Positions 15,309-24,432 of a DNA stretch of 41,722 nt are shown here, one piece after another. The notes under the pieces are model-generated. The model had not been told where the DNA came from, made no database searches, and saw nothing but the letters and a program-made list of their open reading frames with translations. The position numbers and the translations under genes were made by a program. The DNA is from Chloroflexota bacterium. GTDB taxonomy: Bacteria > Chloroflexota > Limnocylindria > P2-11E. Each line of letters starts with the position of its first letter. Within the stretch, counting starts at the first letter, position 1. The stretch spans positions 1-41,722 of the forward strand of contig VBEY01000041.1 in NCBI GenBank assembly GCA_005889295.1, in the 5' to 3' direction.

Positions 15309-17099
15309 TTACGCGATTGGTTCCGGTGTCCCGAGGTTCCGCGCGGCGAACGCGATCTGCATTTCGACCTGCCGGATCTGCTCGTCAACGACCAGCGAGC
15401 CATGGCCCGCGTCGTACCGGTACTCCTCGAACTTCTTGCCGAGCTCGAGGAGGCGCTCGCGATAGATGTCCACGCTCCGCGAGGGGCATCGCGGATCGTT
15501 CTGTCCGACAATGAGCAGCATCGGCACGCGGATGTGCTCCGCGTAGGTCATCGGATTGCTCTGCCGGTAGGCATCGGGCACCTGCACCGGCGATCCTCCG
15601 AACAGCGCATCGTCGTACTTTTTCAGAGGCTCCATCTCGTCTTCGTACGCGGCGATGTAGTCGCCGACCGGGACGATCGGAATTCCGAGCGACCAGCGCT
15701 CTGGCTGCGTGCCCAGGCCGAGGAGCGTGAGATAGCCGCCCCACGAACCGCCGGAGAGAATCACGCGCTTCGGATCGGCGACGCCATCGGCGACCACTCG
15801 CTCGTGCACCTTCGCGATGTCCTCGAGCTCGGTCAGTCCGACCCGTCCGAGGATCGCGTCGCGCCATTCCTTTCCGTATCCGGTCGACCCTCGGTAATTC
15901 ACGAGGACGACGGCGAAGCCGTGGTCGACCCACGCCTGCACACCGGGAGAGAACGCGTCCTGGTCGTGCGCGGACGGGCCGCCGTGGACGATGAAGATCG
16001 TGGGATGAGGCCGCTGCGTCGCCGGCTCCGCGATGAACACGTGGACCCCGTCGACGTCGAGGTCGCGGAATCCCACTCCCGGCGGCGCGGGCTCGCCCGG
16101 AGCGCGGAGGACCACACTGTCCTTCAGCGAATGCGTCGCCGGAGGCAGACGCGCCGAAGTCAGCTGGTACCAGACATCGCCATCGGAACGCGGGCGGGCG
16201 CTCGTGATCGTCCCAGCTTCCGCCGCGAGCTTCTCAAGCGCTCGTGTGCCGAGGTCGTAGCGGTAGAGCTCGGTCCTGCCGCGGTGTTCGTGGCCAACCA
16301 GAAGCGCCCGGGCATCCGGGTACCAGTCGGCGAACGTCTCTCCCGGCAGGTCGAGCTCGATGTCGTCGACCTTCGAAGTCGCGGCATCGAGGATGAGGGG
16401 CTGGCTGCGGCCGCGGCGGTCGTGCATCGCGAGGAGCCGCTGATCGCCGCGCACCGGCGCCCACTGGACCGGGTCGAGACCCCGGCCCGGGCCGTCCCAG
16501 AGCTCCGCGACCGCGCGCCCGTCGACATCCAGAACGCGAATCGCAGGATTGCGGCTATCCCCGTGTTCGGAATGGGCGATCGCGACGAGCGTCTCATCGC
16601 GCGAGAGATCGACCACGTACGCCGTCTGAACATGCTGGTAGATGCGCCGCGGCGCCTCGCGGCCGCGCAAGACATAGATCGTCGTGCCCTCGTCGCCCCG
16701 CGACCGACCAAGGACACCGAAACCCGTGCCCAGGACGAGGCCCGCGCTGTAGGCCGGCTCGAGGTCGGGCGCGACGGTCTCACGCTTGCCTCCGCCGAAT
16801 GGTTCGCGAATGAAATGGCCGAGCTCGTTCCCCTTGAGATCGTCGAACCACCAGATGTTTTGTCCCGACGGATCAAGGCGGCTCGCGACACGGTAACCGG
16901 TGCCCTCAGGACGATCGGTCACCTGGCGGTGTGTTCCGATCAGCCGATTCCACGCGTAGACCTCGAACCGTCCGCCGGCGTTCGAGAGGTAGAGCAGATG
17001 GTCCGGATCGTCGCGCGCCCAAAGTGGAAAGCTCGTTCGGGCGGCGCGGTACCGCCGTTTCCAGGGCGTTTCGGTGGCGGCGATCGTCGACGTGGTCAA
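15309..17099 (-). CDS. S9 family (prolyl oligopeptidase-type) serine peptidase
   Basis: This 596-residue protein has two domains. Residues ~1-340 form a WD-like beta-propeller with repeated short strands (LLYLSNAGGRFEVYAWN, IWWFDDLKGNELGHF, TLVAIAHSEHG). The C-terminal alpha/beta-hydrolase catalytic domain begins with IFIVHGGPSAHDQD (oxyanion region). The triad is Ser in LSGGSWGGYLT (~450), Asp in GQNDPRCPS (~535) and His in DAGHGS (~564). S9 enzymes (acylaminoacyl-peptidase / dipeptidyl-peptidase groups) cleave short peptides admitted through the propeller. No signal peptide is visible, so it is likely cytoplasmic. The start is a TTG at 17099; no ATG is available nearby. It is divergent from the glycosyltransferase. 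Confidence 0.9.
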   Translation of the reverse strand: MTTSTIAATETPWKRRYRAARTSFPLWARDDPDHLLYLSNAGGRFEVYAWNRLIGTHRQVTDRPEGTGYRVASRLDPSGQNIWWFDDLKGNELGHFIREPFGGGKRETVAPDLEPAYSAGLVLGTGFGVLGRSRGDEGTTIYVLRGREAPRRIYQHVQTAYVVDLSRDETLVAIAHSEHGDSRNPAIRVLDVDGRAVAELWDGPGRGLDPVQWAPVRGDQRLLAMHDRRGRSQPLILDAATSKVDDIELDLPGETFADWYPDARALLVGHEHRGRTELYRYDLGTRALEKLAAEAGTITSARPRSDGDVWYQLTSARLPPATHSLKDSVVLRAPGEPAPPGVGFRDLDVDGVHVFIAEPATQRPHPTIFIVHGGPSAHDQDAFSPGVQAWVDHGFAVVLVNYRGSTGYGKEWRDAILGRVGLTELEDIAKVHERVVADGVADPKRVILSGGSWGGYLTLLGLGTQPERWSLGIPIVPVGDYIAAYEDEMEPLKKYDDALFGGSPVQVPDAYRQSNPMTYAEHIRVPMLLIVGQNDPRCPSRSVDIYRERLLELGKKFEEYRYDAGHGSLVVDEQIRQVEMQIAFAARNLGTPEPIA

Positions 17100-17108
17100 G
17101 GACGATCG

Positions 17109-17114
17109 AGTGTA
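17109..17114 (-). promoter_or_regulatory. Candidate near-leaderless -10 box for the S9 peptidase
   Basis: TACACT on the minus strand (17114-17109) ends nine bases before the TTG at 17099. This is the same spacing as the minus-strand box at aspA. It overlaps the ATG of the divergent glycosyltransferase gene. Confidence 0.35.
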
Positions 17115-18301
17115 TGTGGCACCATGCGCAGATTGCGGACCGGCTAGAACTAAGCATCCTCATGCCCTGCCTCAACGAGGCGGCGACGGTCGGCGCCTGC
17201 GTCGACCAGGCGATCGCAGCCATAGCGACACTCGGAGTTGATGCCGAGGTGATAGTCGCGGACAACGGGAGCACCGACGGATCGGCTGAGATCGCCGCGG
17301 CTCGCGGCGCGCGCGTGATTGCGGTGGCTGAACGCGGGTATGGGGCCGCGCTTCTCGCGGGCATCACCGCCGCGCGCGGCGTGTACGTGGTGATGGCGGA
17401 CGCCGACGAGAGTTACGACCTTCGCGAGGCAGGGAGGTTCCTCGACAAGCTCCGCACCGGGTTTGACCTGGTGATGGGGAACCGCTTCCTGGGCCAGATC
17501 AAGCCAGGCGCGATGCCTCCCCTCCACCGATACGTAGGAAACCCGATCCTCTCCGCTCTCGGCCGGCTCTTTTTCGGGAGTCCCATCGGCGATTTCCACG
17601 CCGGAATGCGCGGGTTCAGGCGCGACGCGATCCTCCGCCTCGACCTGCGCACCACCGGCATGGAGTTCGCCTCCGAGATGGTGGTTCGCTCGACGCTCGA
17701 GGGACTTCGTATCGGAGAGGTGCCAACAACACTTTCGCCCGATCGTCGCGGGCGCGAGCCACACCTTCGGACGTGGCGCGATGGGTGGCGTCATCTGCGG
17801 TTTCTCCTCCTCTACAGTCCCCGATGGCTGTTCCTCTACCCGGGTGCCGTCCTTCTGTTGGGGGGCCTCATCGCGGGGGCTCTGCTGCTTCCGACCGTAC
17901 GCGTGCACTCGCTGATCTATGCCGCCACCGCGATCGTCATCGGATTTCAGACCATCCTGTTCGCGCTGTTCACGAAGGTGTTCGCGATCAGCGAAGGCCT
18001 CCTGCCGCACGACCCACGGCTTTCGCGTGTCTTTCGCTATCTCACGCTCGAGGTGGGCCTCACGCTGGGCGCGTTGCTCATGCTCGGCGGGCTCGCGGGA
18101 TCGATTTGGGCGCTCTCGATGTGGCAGTCGACGAACTTCGGAGCCCTCGATCCGTCGTCCGTAACGCTCCGGATCGTCGTCGTCTCCTCGACCGCGATCG
18201 CACTCGGTCTACAGACGATCCTGTCGAGCTTCTTCTTCAGCATCCTGGGCTTACGCAGGCGCGGGGCCGTGCAGGTGGGTCCGATCCAAGAATCCGTTTG
18301 A
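17114..18301 (+). CDS. Family 2 glycosyltransferase with C-terminal membrane helices (GtrB/DPM1-like)
   Basis: This protein has about 395 residues. The GT-A domain (residues ~12-235) opens with LSILMPCLNEAATVGACVDQ, then EVIVADNGSTDGS. It has the metal-binding VMADADESYDL (a DxD variant) and GMRGFRRDAI. Three to four hydrophobic segments follow (SPRWLFLYPGAVLLLGGLIAG, LIYAATAIVIGFQTILFALF, and two more), as in polyprenyl-phosphate hexose synthases and GtrB. It probably moves a sugar from a nucleotide donor to a lipid carrier at the inner face of the membrane. The ATG at 17114 was chosen because upstream codons in this frame lie antisense to the S9 peptidase. An alternative start is the ATG at 17162, but that would shorten the first strand. 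Confidence 0.88.
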   Translation: MWHHAQIADRLELSILMPCLNEAATVGACVDQAIAAIATLGVDAEVIVADNGSTDGSAEIAAARGARVIAVAERGYGAALLAGITAARGVYVVMADADESYDLREAGRFLDKLRTGFDLVMGNRFLGQIKPGAMPPLHRYVGNPILSALGRLFFGSPIGDFHAGMRGFRRDAILRLDLRTTGMEFASEMVVRSTLEGLRIGEVPTTLSPDRRGREPHLRTWRDGWRHLRFLLLYSPRWLFLYPGAVLLLGGLIAGALLLPTVRVHSLIYAATAIVIGFQTILFALFTKVFAISEGLLPHDPRLSRVFRYLTLEVGLTLGALLMLGGLAGSIWALSMWQSTNFGALDPSSVTLRIVVVSSTAIALGLQTILSSFFFSILGLRRRGAVQVGPIQESV

Positions 18302-18321
18302 GGCCCTCGCACCGAGGCGGA

Positions 18322-19248
18322 TCAGCGCGCGCCACCGACCCGCAGACCGAGCCAGGCGAGGAGAGTCCGTTCGTAGTCTGGCGCGATCGCGTCGCGCTCC
18401 TCGCGGCCACCGAGCGTGGGCGCGTGACCTGTTCCGGCGAGCCTGACGATCGTGAGGTCATCATTTCCGGCGGTCGCCGCCGCCAGCCTCCACGATTCGA
18501 TGCTCGCGTCGATGGGTTGCCACTCATCGTCCTCGCCGTAAAGAAGCAGCGTCGGCACCCGTACCCGAGAGAAGAACGCTTTCGGATCGAAGTCCAGGTC
18601 TGGCCAGAACCCGGGCGCCTCCGGCAGCGTGCGCCGAACGTAGGCCTGCTCGAACCAGGATTCAGGCGCGACCGCATCGATCGAGCGCTGGGCAACCTCG
18701 CGTGGGATCCGTCCGCGCGCGTAGTCCTCCAGAAGACGGCGCAGGTCGACGATGCGGCGTACGACGTCTTCGTCATAGCCCGCCTGACGCGCGTGCTTCA
18801 CCGTGCCGTACCGCATTTGCTCGGCGGGGCTCACGCCACTGGATCCCAGGAGGACGAGGAACGCGATGCGATCGGACTCGGCCGCCAGCATGGGCGCGAT
18901 CCACGCGCCTTGGCTGAACCCCCAGAGACCGATCCGGTTGGGATCTACGTCTGATCGGGCCGCGAGCATCTCGACCGCGGAGAGCGCGTCGGCGACTTGG
19001 TCCTCGAAGGCAACGTCGTCGCCTCTACGTTCGTAGCGGAGCACCGCGATCCCTTGGGGAGGGAGGATCTCCGCGAGATGGCGGAAGAGATATTGGTCGC
19101 GCGATCGGTTACCGGCCGGATGAAGCGGGACGATCGCGGGGTGCAATCCTGTGGCTCGCGGGAGCGTGAGGGTCGCGGCGAGCTTGAGGCCCGCGCCGAC
19201 GGTGACCTGCTGCGAGCTACCGACCGTCGCGGTGGACGCTGAAGACAT
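18322..19248 (-). CDS. Alpha/beta hydrolase (dienelactone hydrolase / esterase-like)
   Basis: This 308-residue hydrolase has a GFSQG nucleophile elbow with Ser112, an acid at Asp240 or Asp241 (LYGEDDEW) and His275 (GTGHAPT), giving a complete triad. HPAIVPLHPAGNRSRDQ supplies the oxyanion-hole strand. The N-terminal beta-sheet (VTVGAGLKLAATLTLP) matches esterase / acyl-peptidase relatives. Substrate is unknown. The ATG at 19248 overlaps the end of relA by 32 bases, more than other junctions here, so translation could begin later. It is the last gene of the recJ-relA transcript. No signal peptide. Confidence 0.87.
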   Translation of the reverse strand: MSSASTATVGSSQQVTVGAGLKLAATLTLPRATGLHPAIVPLHPAGNRSRDQYLFRHLAEILPPQGIAVLRYERRGDDVAFEDQVADALSAVEMLAARSDVDPNRIGLWGFSQGAWIAPMLAAESDRIAFLVLLGSSGVSPAEQMRYGTVKHARQAGYDEDVVRRIVDLRRLLEDYARGRIPREVAQRSIDAVAPESWFEQAYVRRTLPEAPGFWPDLDFDPKAFFSRVRVPTLLLYGEDDEWQPIDASIESWRLAAATAGNDDLTIVRLAGTGHAPTLGGREERDAIAPDYERTLLAWLGLRVGGAR

Positions 19249-21430
19249 CGCGGACGCCCTCGAGCTTCGCGAGCACCCGCGAGAGCTGCTCGACGCTCGT
19301 GACCTGGAGCGTCGCGTTGACCGTCGCGGTTTTGTCGGGGTTCGCCTGCGCCGACAGCGCGAGGAGGTTCACCTGGTTCTCGCTGATCACACCGGCGACG
19401 TCGCGCAGGAATCCGTCGCGGTCCCAGCCTTCGATGCGGATCGCGACCGGGTACGTCCGCGCCATCGAGCGCTCCCACTCGACTTCGACGAAACGCTCCT
19501 TGTCCGCCGTGCCCTTCACGTTCGAGCAGTCCGCTCGATGCACGGTGACGCCGCGGCCGCGCGTGATGTAGCCGACGATCTTGTCGCCGGGGACCGGGTT
19601 GCAACACACGCCGAAGCGGATGAGGAGGTCCGTGACACCCTTCACGTTGACGCCGCCCCGCGAGGTGTCGGGCGGGAGCGGCGGCGCGACCTCGGGTATG
19701 GCGAGCTGGGTGTCGTCGGTGATCCCGAGACGCGTCACGACCTGGGCGGCGGTGAGCGCGCCGTAGCCGAGCGACGCGAAGAGCGTGTCCACGTCGTGGA
19801 GGTTCAGGATCTCGGTCACGCGGCGCAGGTCCTCGTCGGAGATGTCGCCCAGCTCGCGCTGCGAGATGCGCTTCAGCTCCTTGTCGAGCAGTTCCTTGCC
19901 GTGCGTGATGTTCTCGTCGCGCTGCGCGCGCTTGAACCACGCGCGGATTTTTTCGCGCGCGCCGGGGGTGCGGACCATCGTGAGCCAGTCGCGCGACGGT
20001 CCCCGTGCGGCCTTGCTCGTGACGATCTCGACGATGTCGCCAGAAGCAAGTCGATGGTCGAGCGGCACGATGCGCCCGTTGACCTTCGCGCCGATCGTGC
20101 GATGCCCGACGTCGGTGTGGATCCGATACGCGAAGTCGATTGGCGTCGCACCGGCGGGAAGGCCCTTGACCTCCCCCTTCGGGGTGAACACGAAGACCTG
20201 GTCCTGGAAGACGTCGACCTTGAGCGACTCGACGAACTCTTGCGCATCGGCCACGTCGTGCTGCCATTCGAGAAGCTGGCGCACCCACGCGAGCTTGGAC
20301 TCGTAGTCGCGGTCGCCCTTGCCGCCCTCCTTGTACCGCCAATGCGCCGCGATTCCGTACTCGGCGAGGTCGTGCATGTCCTTGGTGCGGACCTGGATCT
20401 CGACCGGCTGGCCACCGGTGCCAATGACCGCCGTGTGGAGCGACTGGTACATGTTCGCCTTGGGCACGGCAATGTAGTCGTCGAACTGTCCGGGGATCGG
20501 CGGCCACAGCGTGTGCACCACGCCGAGCGCTGCGTAGCAGGACGGGACGTCGTCGACGATGACGCGAATGGCGAGGACGTCGTACACCTCTTCGAAGCCC
20601 ACGCCCTTCCGGCGCATCTTCTGGGCGATGGACCAGAGGTGCTTCGCCCGGCCCGAGAGGTCCGCGCGAATGCCGGCGTTCTTCAGCTCCTGTTCCAGCG
20701 TTTTCATCGTTTCGTTGATGTAGCGCTCGCGGACCTGGCGCCGCGCGGCGAGCTGCTCCGCGACCTCGCGATACTGCTCGGGCTCGAGGTACTTGAACGC
20801 GAGATCCTCGAGCTCCCACTTGATCTGCCAGATGCCGAGGCGGTGCGCGAGCGGCGCGTAGATGTCCATCGTCTGCCTGGCGATGCGCTTCTGCTTATCC
20901 GGAGGAAGCGGCGCGAGGGTGCGCATGTTGTGAAGGCGGTCGCAGAGCTTGATGATCACAACCCGCAGGTCGTCGGCCATGGCGAGCAGCATCTTTCGGA
21001 TGTTCTCGGCCTGATGCTCGTCTCGAGACTGTCCCGATAGGCGCGACAGTTTGGTGACGCCGTCGACGAGACGTCCGATCTCCTCACCGAACTCGCGCCG
21101 CACGTCCTCGACGCTCTTTGCGGTGTCCTCGGGCACGTCGTGCAGCAACGCCGCGGCGACCGTCGCCGCATCCATGCCGAGCTCGGCGACGAGCATCGCG
21201 ACCGCCGCCGGATGGGTGATGTACGGCTCGCCAGAGATGCGCTTCTGGCCCTCGTGCGCTTCGGCCGCGTAGGCATACGCACGGCGCACGAGCTCCGCGT
21301 CGCCCTCGGGATAGTGGCGGAGGATTTCCTTCGCGAGCGAGTCGGCGTCGACGCTCCCATGCCGCTGCGGGCGCAGTCGGTCGGTGATGCCCACGATGCG
21401 CGAGGTGATCGCCGAGGCGCGCTCCGCCAT
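19217..21430 (-). CDS. relA: Bifunctional (p)ppGpp synthetase/hydrolase, RelA/SpoT family
   Basis: This 737-residue Rel enzyme makes and degrades the stringent-response alarmone (p)ppGpp. The N-terminal HD hydrolase domain is intact: ITHP with His73, LLHDVPED with His97-Asp98 and Glu101-Asp102, and LCDRLHNMRTL. The synthetase domain has DVLAIRVIVDD, GQFDDYIAVPKANMYQSLHT and EIQVRTKDMHDLAEYGIAAHWRYK. TGS (VFVFTPKGEVKGLPAGATPIDFAY), a zinc-finger/helical region and a C-terminal ACT domain follow. Both activities look preserved, as in the single long Rel of most non-proteobacteria. The start overlaps the recJ stop (TGATG), and the two genes are probably cotranscribed. Confidence 0.96.
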   Translation of the reverse strand: MAERASAITSRIVGITDRLRPQRHGSVDADSLAKEILRHYPEGDAELVRRAYAYAAEAHEGQKRISGEPYITHPAAVAMLVAELGMDAATVAAALLHDVPEDTAKSVEDVRREFGEEIGRLVDGVTKLSRLSGQSRDEHQAENIRKMLLAMADDLRVVIIKLCDRLHNMRTLAPLPPDKQKRIARQTMDIYAPLAHRLGIWQIKWELEDLAFKYLEPEQYREVAEQLAARRQVRERYINETMKTLEQELKNAGIRADLSGRAKHLWSIAQKMRRKGVGFEEVYDVLAIRVIVDDVPSCYAALGVVHTLWPPIPGQFDDYIAVPKANMYQSLHTAVIGTGGQPVEIQVRTKDMHDLAEYGIAAHWRYKEGGKGDRDYESKLAWVRQLLEWQHDVADAQEFVESLKVDVFQDQVFVFTPKGEVKGLPAGATPIDFAYRIHTDVGHRTIGAKVNGRIVPLDHRLASGDIVEIVTSKAARGPSRDWLTMVRTPGAREKIRAWFKRAQRDENITHGKELLDKELKRISQRELGDISDEDLRRVTEILNLHDVDTLFASLGYGALTAAQVVTRLGITDDTQLAIPEVAPPLPPDTSRGGVNVKGVTDLLIRFGVCCNPVPGDKIVGYITRGRGVTVHRADCSNVKGTADKERFVEVEWERSMARTYPVAIRIEGWDRDGFLRDVAGVISENQVNLLALSAQANPDKTATVNATLQVTSVEQLSRVLAKLEGVRDVFSVHRDGR

Positions 21431-23145
21431 CAGCTGACCAACACCGCACCGCTCGAGGAACGTTCCATCTCGGCGGCCGTGCCAACCGGGCCGAAGTCGC
21501 GGAGCTCGAGCTCGACGAATCCGCGGAGACCGGTGCCGATGCTCACAACGGCGTCGACGCGGCCGGCTTCGGTCATTCCTTCGGCGTGGTCCCCACGGCG
21601 AAAGGCCATCGCGTCGAAGGTGAACCGGCCGACGGTCACCTTGCAGCGAAGATGATCGGCGTCCGCGCCCACCTGCCGGATGTCGTACACACGCACGTCG
21701 CGGATGAGGAGGTACGGTCTGGGATTTCCGGAACCGCAGGGCTCGAGCGTCGCGAGCTCGAGGGCGAGCTTGCTCGTCAGGATCTCCGGGGCGATCTCCG
21801 CGTCCACGCGGATTGTCGGCACCGGGCGCTCGCCATGAAGACGCTCGCGCACGACGGCGTCGAGCCGCAGGGTGAGATCGGGAATGCGTTCGACGGAGAC
21901 GGAGAAGCCCGCGGCCATCGCGTGCCCGCCGTGCTTGATCAGGATGTCATGGCATTCGTCGAGCGCCTCAGCGATGTGGACGCCGGCGATGGAGCGGCAC
22001 GAGCCCTTGCCCTCGTTCCCGTCGATCGCGATCACGATCGCGGGCCGGCCGTAGTCTTCGACGAGCCGGGAGGCGCCAAGGCCCACGATGCCCGCCGGCC
22101 ACTGGGCGTCGGCGACGATCGTGATCCACGCGTCGGGACGCTCCTCCGCGCGCTCCCGCGCGCCCGCGACGACCTGCCGGGTGAGCTCCTGCCGCTCGGT
22201 GTTGCGCTGCTCCAGGCGCTCGGCGAGGGTCTTCGCCTCGTCGGCGTCCTCGGTCAGGAGGAGACGGAGGGCATCCTCCGCGTCGTTGATCCGACCGGCG
22301 GCGTTGAGGCGAGGACCGAGCACGAAGCCGATCTCGCCCGCACCGACGTGCCCCAGCTTGAGACCGGCGCGCTCGACGAGAGCACGCACGCCGACGATGG
22401 GCGCTCGGTTCAGCGCCTCGAGACCGAGCCGCGTCAGCACGCGATTCCCGCCGCGAAGCGGGACGACGTCGGCGACCGTCGCGAGCGCGCAGAGCTGCAG
22501 GAGCTCATCCTGACGCAGGCCGAACCCGAGATCGCCGAGGAGGCGCTTGGCGAGGACGAGGGCGACGCCGGCCCCGGCAAGCTCCTTGTCGAGCGACGGA
22601 TCGCCGGGACGCCGAGGGTTGACGAGCGCGTACGCGTCCGGAAGCTCGGCCGGCGGGTGATGGTGGTCTGTGACGATGAGATCGACACCGAGCTCGCGCG
22701 CGAGCCGCGCCTCCGCCACCGCGGTGATGCCGCAGTCGACCGTGACGATGACCTTGGCGCCATCCTGGGCGAGGTGACGAAGCGCCCCGGCGTTCAGGCC
22801 GTAGCCCTCCTCGTAGCGATTCGGGATGTACGCGCCAACCACCACCCCGAGCTGACGGAACGCCCGCACGAGGATGGCCGATCCGGCGATCCCGTCGACG
22901 TCGTAGTCCCCGTAGACGACGATGCGCTCGCGAGCCGCGAGCGCACGACGGAGTCGCTCGACCGCGGCATCCAGATCGAGCATCGGCGGCCCCTCTTCGG
23001 TAGGGCGCGCCGCGAGGAAGGCGGCCATCTCGGCCGCCGCGAAGCCCCGGCAGGCGAGTACCTGAGCGACGAGCGCGGGGATACCATCCGGTACATCCCG
23101 GGCCTTTTTGGGCATGATCCAGCGCCGCTGCGCCATGAGGGCCAT
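21430..23145 (-). CDS. recJ: Single-stranded-DNA exonuclease RecJ
   Basis: This 571-residue 5'-3' ssDNA exonuclease of the DHH superfamily acts in recombination and mismatch/base-excision repair. Motifs in order: VVYGDYDVDGIAGSAIL (I), VTVDCGIT (II), LIVTDHHHPP (III, the DHH), a PRLNAAGRINDAEDAL region, and GGHAMAAGFSV of the DHHA1 domain. A C-terminal OB-like nucleic-acid-binding domain follows. The ATG at 23145 keeps the conserved RRW near the N-terminus; the ATG at 23136 is an equally good start. A divergent lipoprotein gene begins at the very next base. It heads the recJ-relA-hydrolase operon. Confidence 0.95.
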   Translation of the reverse strand: MALMAQRRWIMPKKARDVPDGIPALVAQVLACRGFAAAEMAAFLAARPTEEGPPMLDLDAAVERLRRALAARERIVVYGDYDVDGIAGSAILVRAFRQLGVVVGAYIPNRYEEGYGLNAGALRHLAQDGAKVIVTVDCGITAVAEARLARELGVDLIVTDHHHPPAELPDAYALVNPRRPGDPSLDKELAGAGVALVLAKRLLGDLGFGLRQDELLQLCALATVADVVPLRGGNRVLTRLGLEALNRAPIVGVRALVERAGLKLGHVGAGEIGFVLGPRLNAAGRINDAEDALRLLLTEDADEAKTLAERLEQRNTERQELTRQVVAGARERAEERPDAWITIVADAQWPAGIVGLGASRLVEDYGRPAIVIAIDGNEGKGSCRSIAGVHIAEALDECHDILIKHGGHAMAAGFSVSVERIPDLTLRLDAVVRERLHGERPVPTIRVDAEIAPEILTSKLALELATLEPCGSGNPRPYLLIRDVRVYDIRQVGADADHLRCKVTVGRFTFDAMAFRRGDHAEGMTEAGRVDAVVSIGTGLRGFVELELRDFGPVGTAAEMERSSSGAVLVS

Positions 23146-24432
23146 GTGACCTTCAAGTATCTCGCACGGGTGTTCACCGTCGCGGTCGCGGTGGCCTCGT
23201 GCACGCCTCCGGCGACCTCTCCGAGCGCCGCGCCCACCGGCGTTACAGCCTCCCCCTCGTCGTTGGAGGCGTTGGTGGTGGCCGCCCGGATCGACGACAC
23301 CCGGCGCTGGTACACCATCCCCGACCCTGCCCCCGTCGTCGTCACCTTCATTCGGGACCCGGCGGCGACCAGGCCGATCGTTCGGTTCCGCTCAGGCGGC
23401 GGGGAGGTGCCCCTAACACCAACCGGGACCGGCCTCCAAATCCAGTGGGCCGCTTCTCTGGACCTTCGCGGCTCCAAGCCGGGCACCGACGTGATCGATG
23501 TCATCGAGCGGGTCGCCGGTCACGAGGTCATCGTCGTTTCGAAGGAGCTCGTGATCTCCGAGCCCGAGTACGTCGTCTGGACGCTTGACTTCGAGGGCGA
23601 CGCTTCGAGCGATGAAGCGATGAACAACACCGCCAGCATCGCGGACGCGCAGCGGATCCCGATGACAGTCATGTGGAACCCGCGCGTGTGGGCGACCACC
23701 CAGGTGTCGGCGGCGCGCGCCGCGGCGATGCTCGCGTGGACGAAGGCGCGCGTCGCCAAAGGCGACGAGCTCTCGCTGCACCTCCACATGTGGACGGACT
23801 TCGTGCGAGCTGCCGGGCTCGTGCCGCGGACCGTGCCGAGCTGGGCCGGTCGTGGTGATGGATACGACGTACCGATGACCGCGTATCCCGAGAGCGATCA
23901 GCGGACGCTCCTCGAATACTCACTGCGCCTCATGTCCGACCACGAGCTCGCCAGGCCGACGACCTTCCGGGCTGGTGGACAGTTCGCGAACGACGCGACA
24001 CTGCGGACGCTCGCGGCGCTCGGATTTGTCGCGGACGCGAGCGCGGTGCCCGCGGGTGCGTCCGGCCGGCTCCCCTACCCCTGGACGCTGGCCGCCGACG
24101 CGCAGCCATACCGCCCCTCGGCGACGGACGCCAACACGACCGGTGACCTGCGGCTCCTCGAGGCGCCGACCATCGGCGGGAATACCTACGCGCTCAACGT
24201 GCAGACGATCCAACCGATCATTCGCGCCGATCTCTCGTACCTCGCGCCGGCTGGCGAGGCCGCCACATCGCCTCGGGCTCTCACCATCGTCAGCCACCCG
24301 GGCACGATCAACGCAGCCGAGCGCGCGGCGATCACGGCGCTCTTCGACAACCTCGCGACCCTTCGCTACGACCTCGACAAGGGGCCGCTCCGCTTCGTCA
24401 CCCTCGCGCAGCTCGCGCAGGCCTGGCGCTAG
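23146..24432 (+). CDS. Lipoprotein with polysaccharide-deacetylase-like (NodB-type) domain
   Basis: This protein has about 428 residues from a GTG at 23146. The N-terminus (VTFKYLARVFTVAVAVASC) is a short lipoprotein signal with lipobox VASC, so it should be anchored outside the membrane. Residues ~45-135 form a beta domain. From ~143, VWTLDFEGDAS, SLHLHMWTDF and PTTFRAGGQFANDATLRTLAALGFVADAS follow the pattern of CE4-like deacetylases: an early Asp, a HxH pair, and RAGG with the 'aLGF-xDaS' strand. Because the motifs are not canonical, the enzyme could be a divergent deacetylase or a non-catalytic relative. The frame continues upstream for 520 codons antisense to recJ, but there is no reason to start there. 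Its stop shares the bases CTAG with the convergent stop. Confidence 0.8.
   Translation: MTFKYLARVFTVAVAVASCTPPATSPSAAPTGVTASPSSLEALVVAARIDDTRRWYTIPDPAPVVVTFIRDPAATRPIVRFRSGGGEVPLTPTGTGLQIQWAASLDLRGSKPGTDVIDVIERVAGHEVIVVSKELVISEPEYVVWTLDFEGDASSDEAMNNTASIADAQRIPMTVMWNPRVWATTQVSAARAAAMLAWTKARVAKGDELSLHLHMWTDFVRAAGLVPRTVPSWAGRGDGYDVPMTAYPESDQRTLLEYSLRLMSDHELARPTTFRAGGQFANDATLRTLAALGFVADASAVPAGASGRLPYPWTLAADAQPYRPSATDANTTGDLRLLEAPTIGGNTYALNVQTIQPIIRADLSYLAPAGEAATSPRALTIVSHPGTINAAERAAITALFDNLATLRYDLDKGPLRFVTLAQLAQAWR

Noticed and set aside
16931-17113. In-frame extension upstream of the glycosyltransferase
   Set aside because: Antisense to the S9 peptidase; the GT-A first strand begins shortly after 17114.
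15264-17147. 627-codon plus-strand frame
   Set aside because: Antisense to the S9 peptidase, which has a complete catalytic triad on the minus strand.
21586-23145. Long plus-strand open frame upstream of the lipoprotein start
   Set aside because: It is antisense to recJ, whose motifs are all on the minus strand; composition is Arg/Asp/Val-rich as expected for a GC-rich shadow frame. Only 23146-24432 has a signal peptide and domain pattern.
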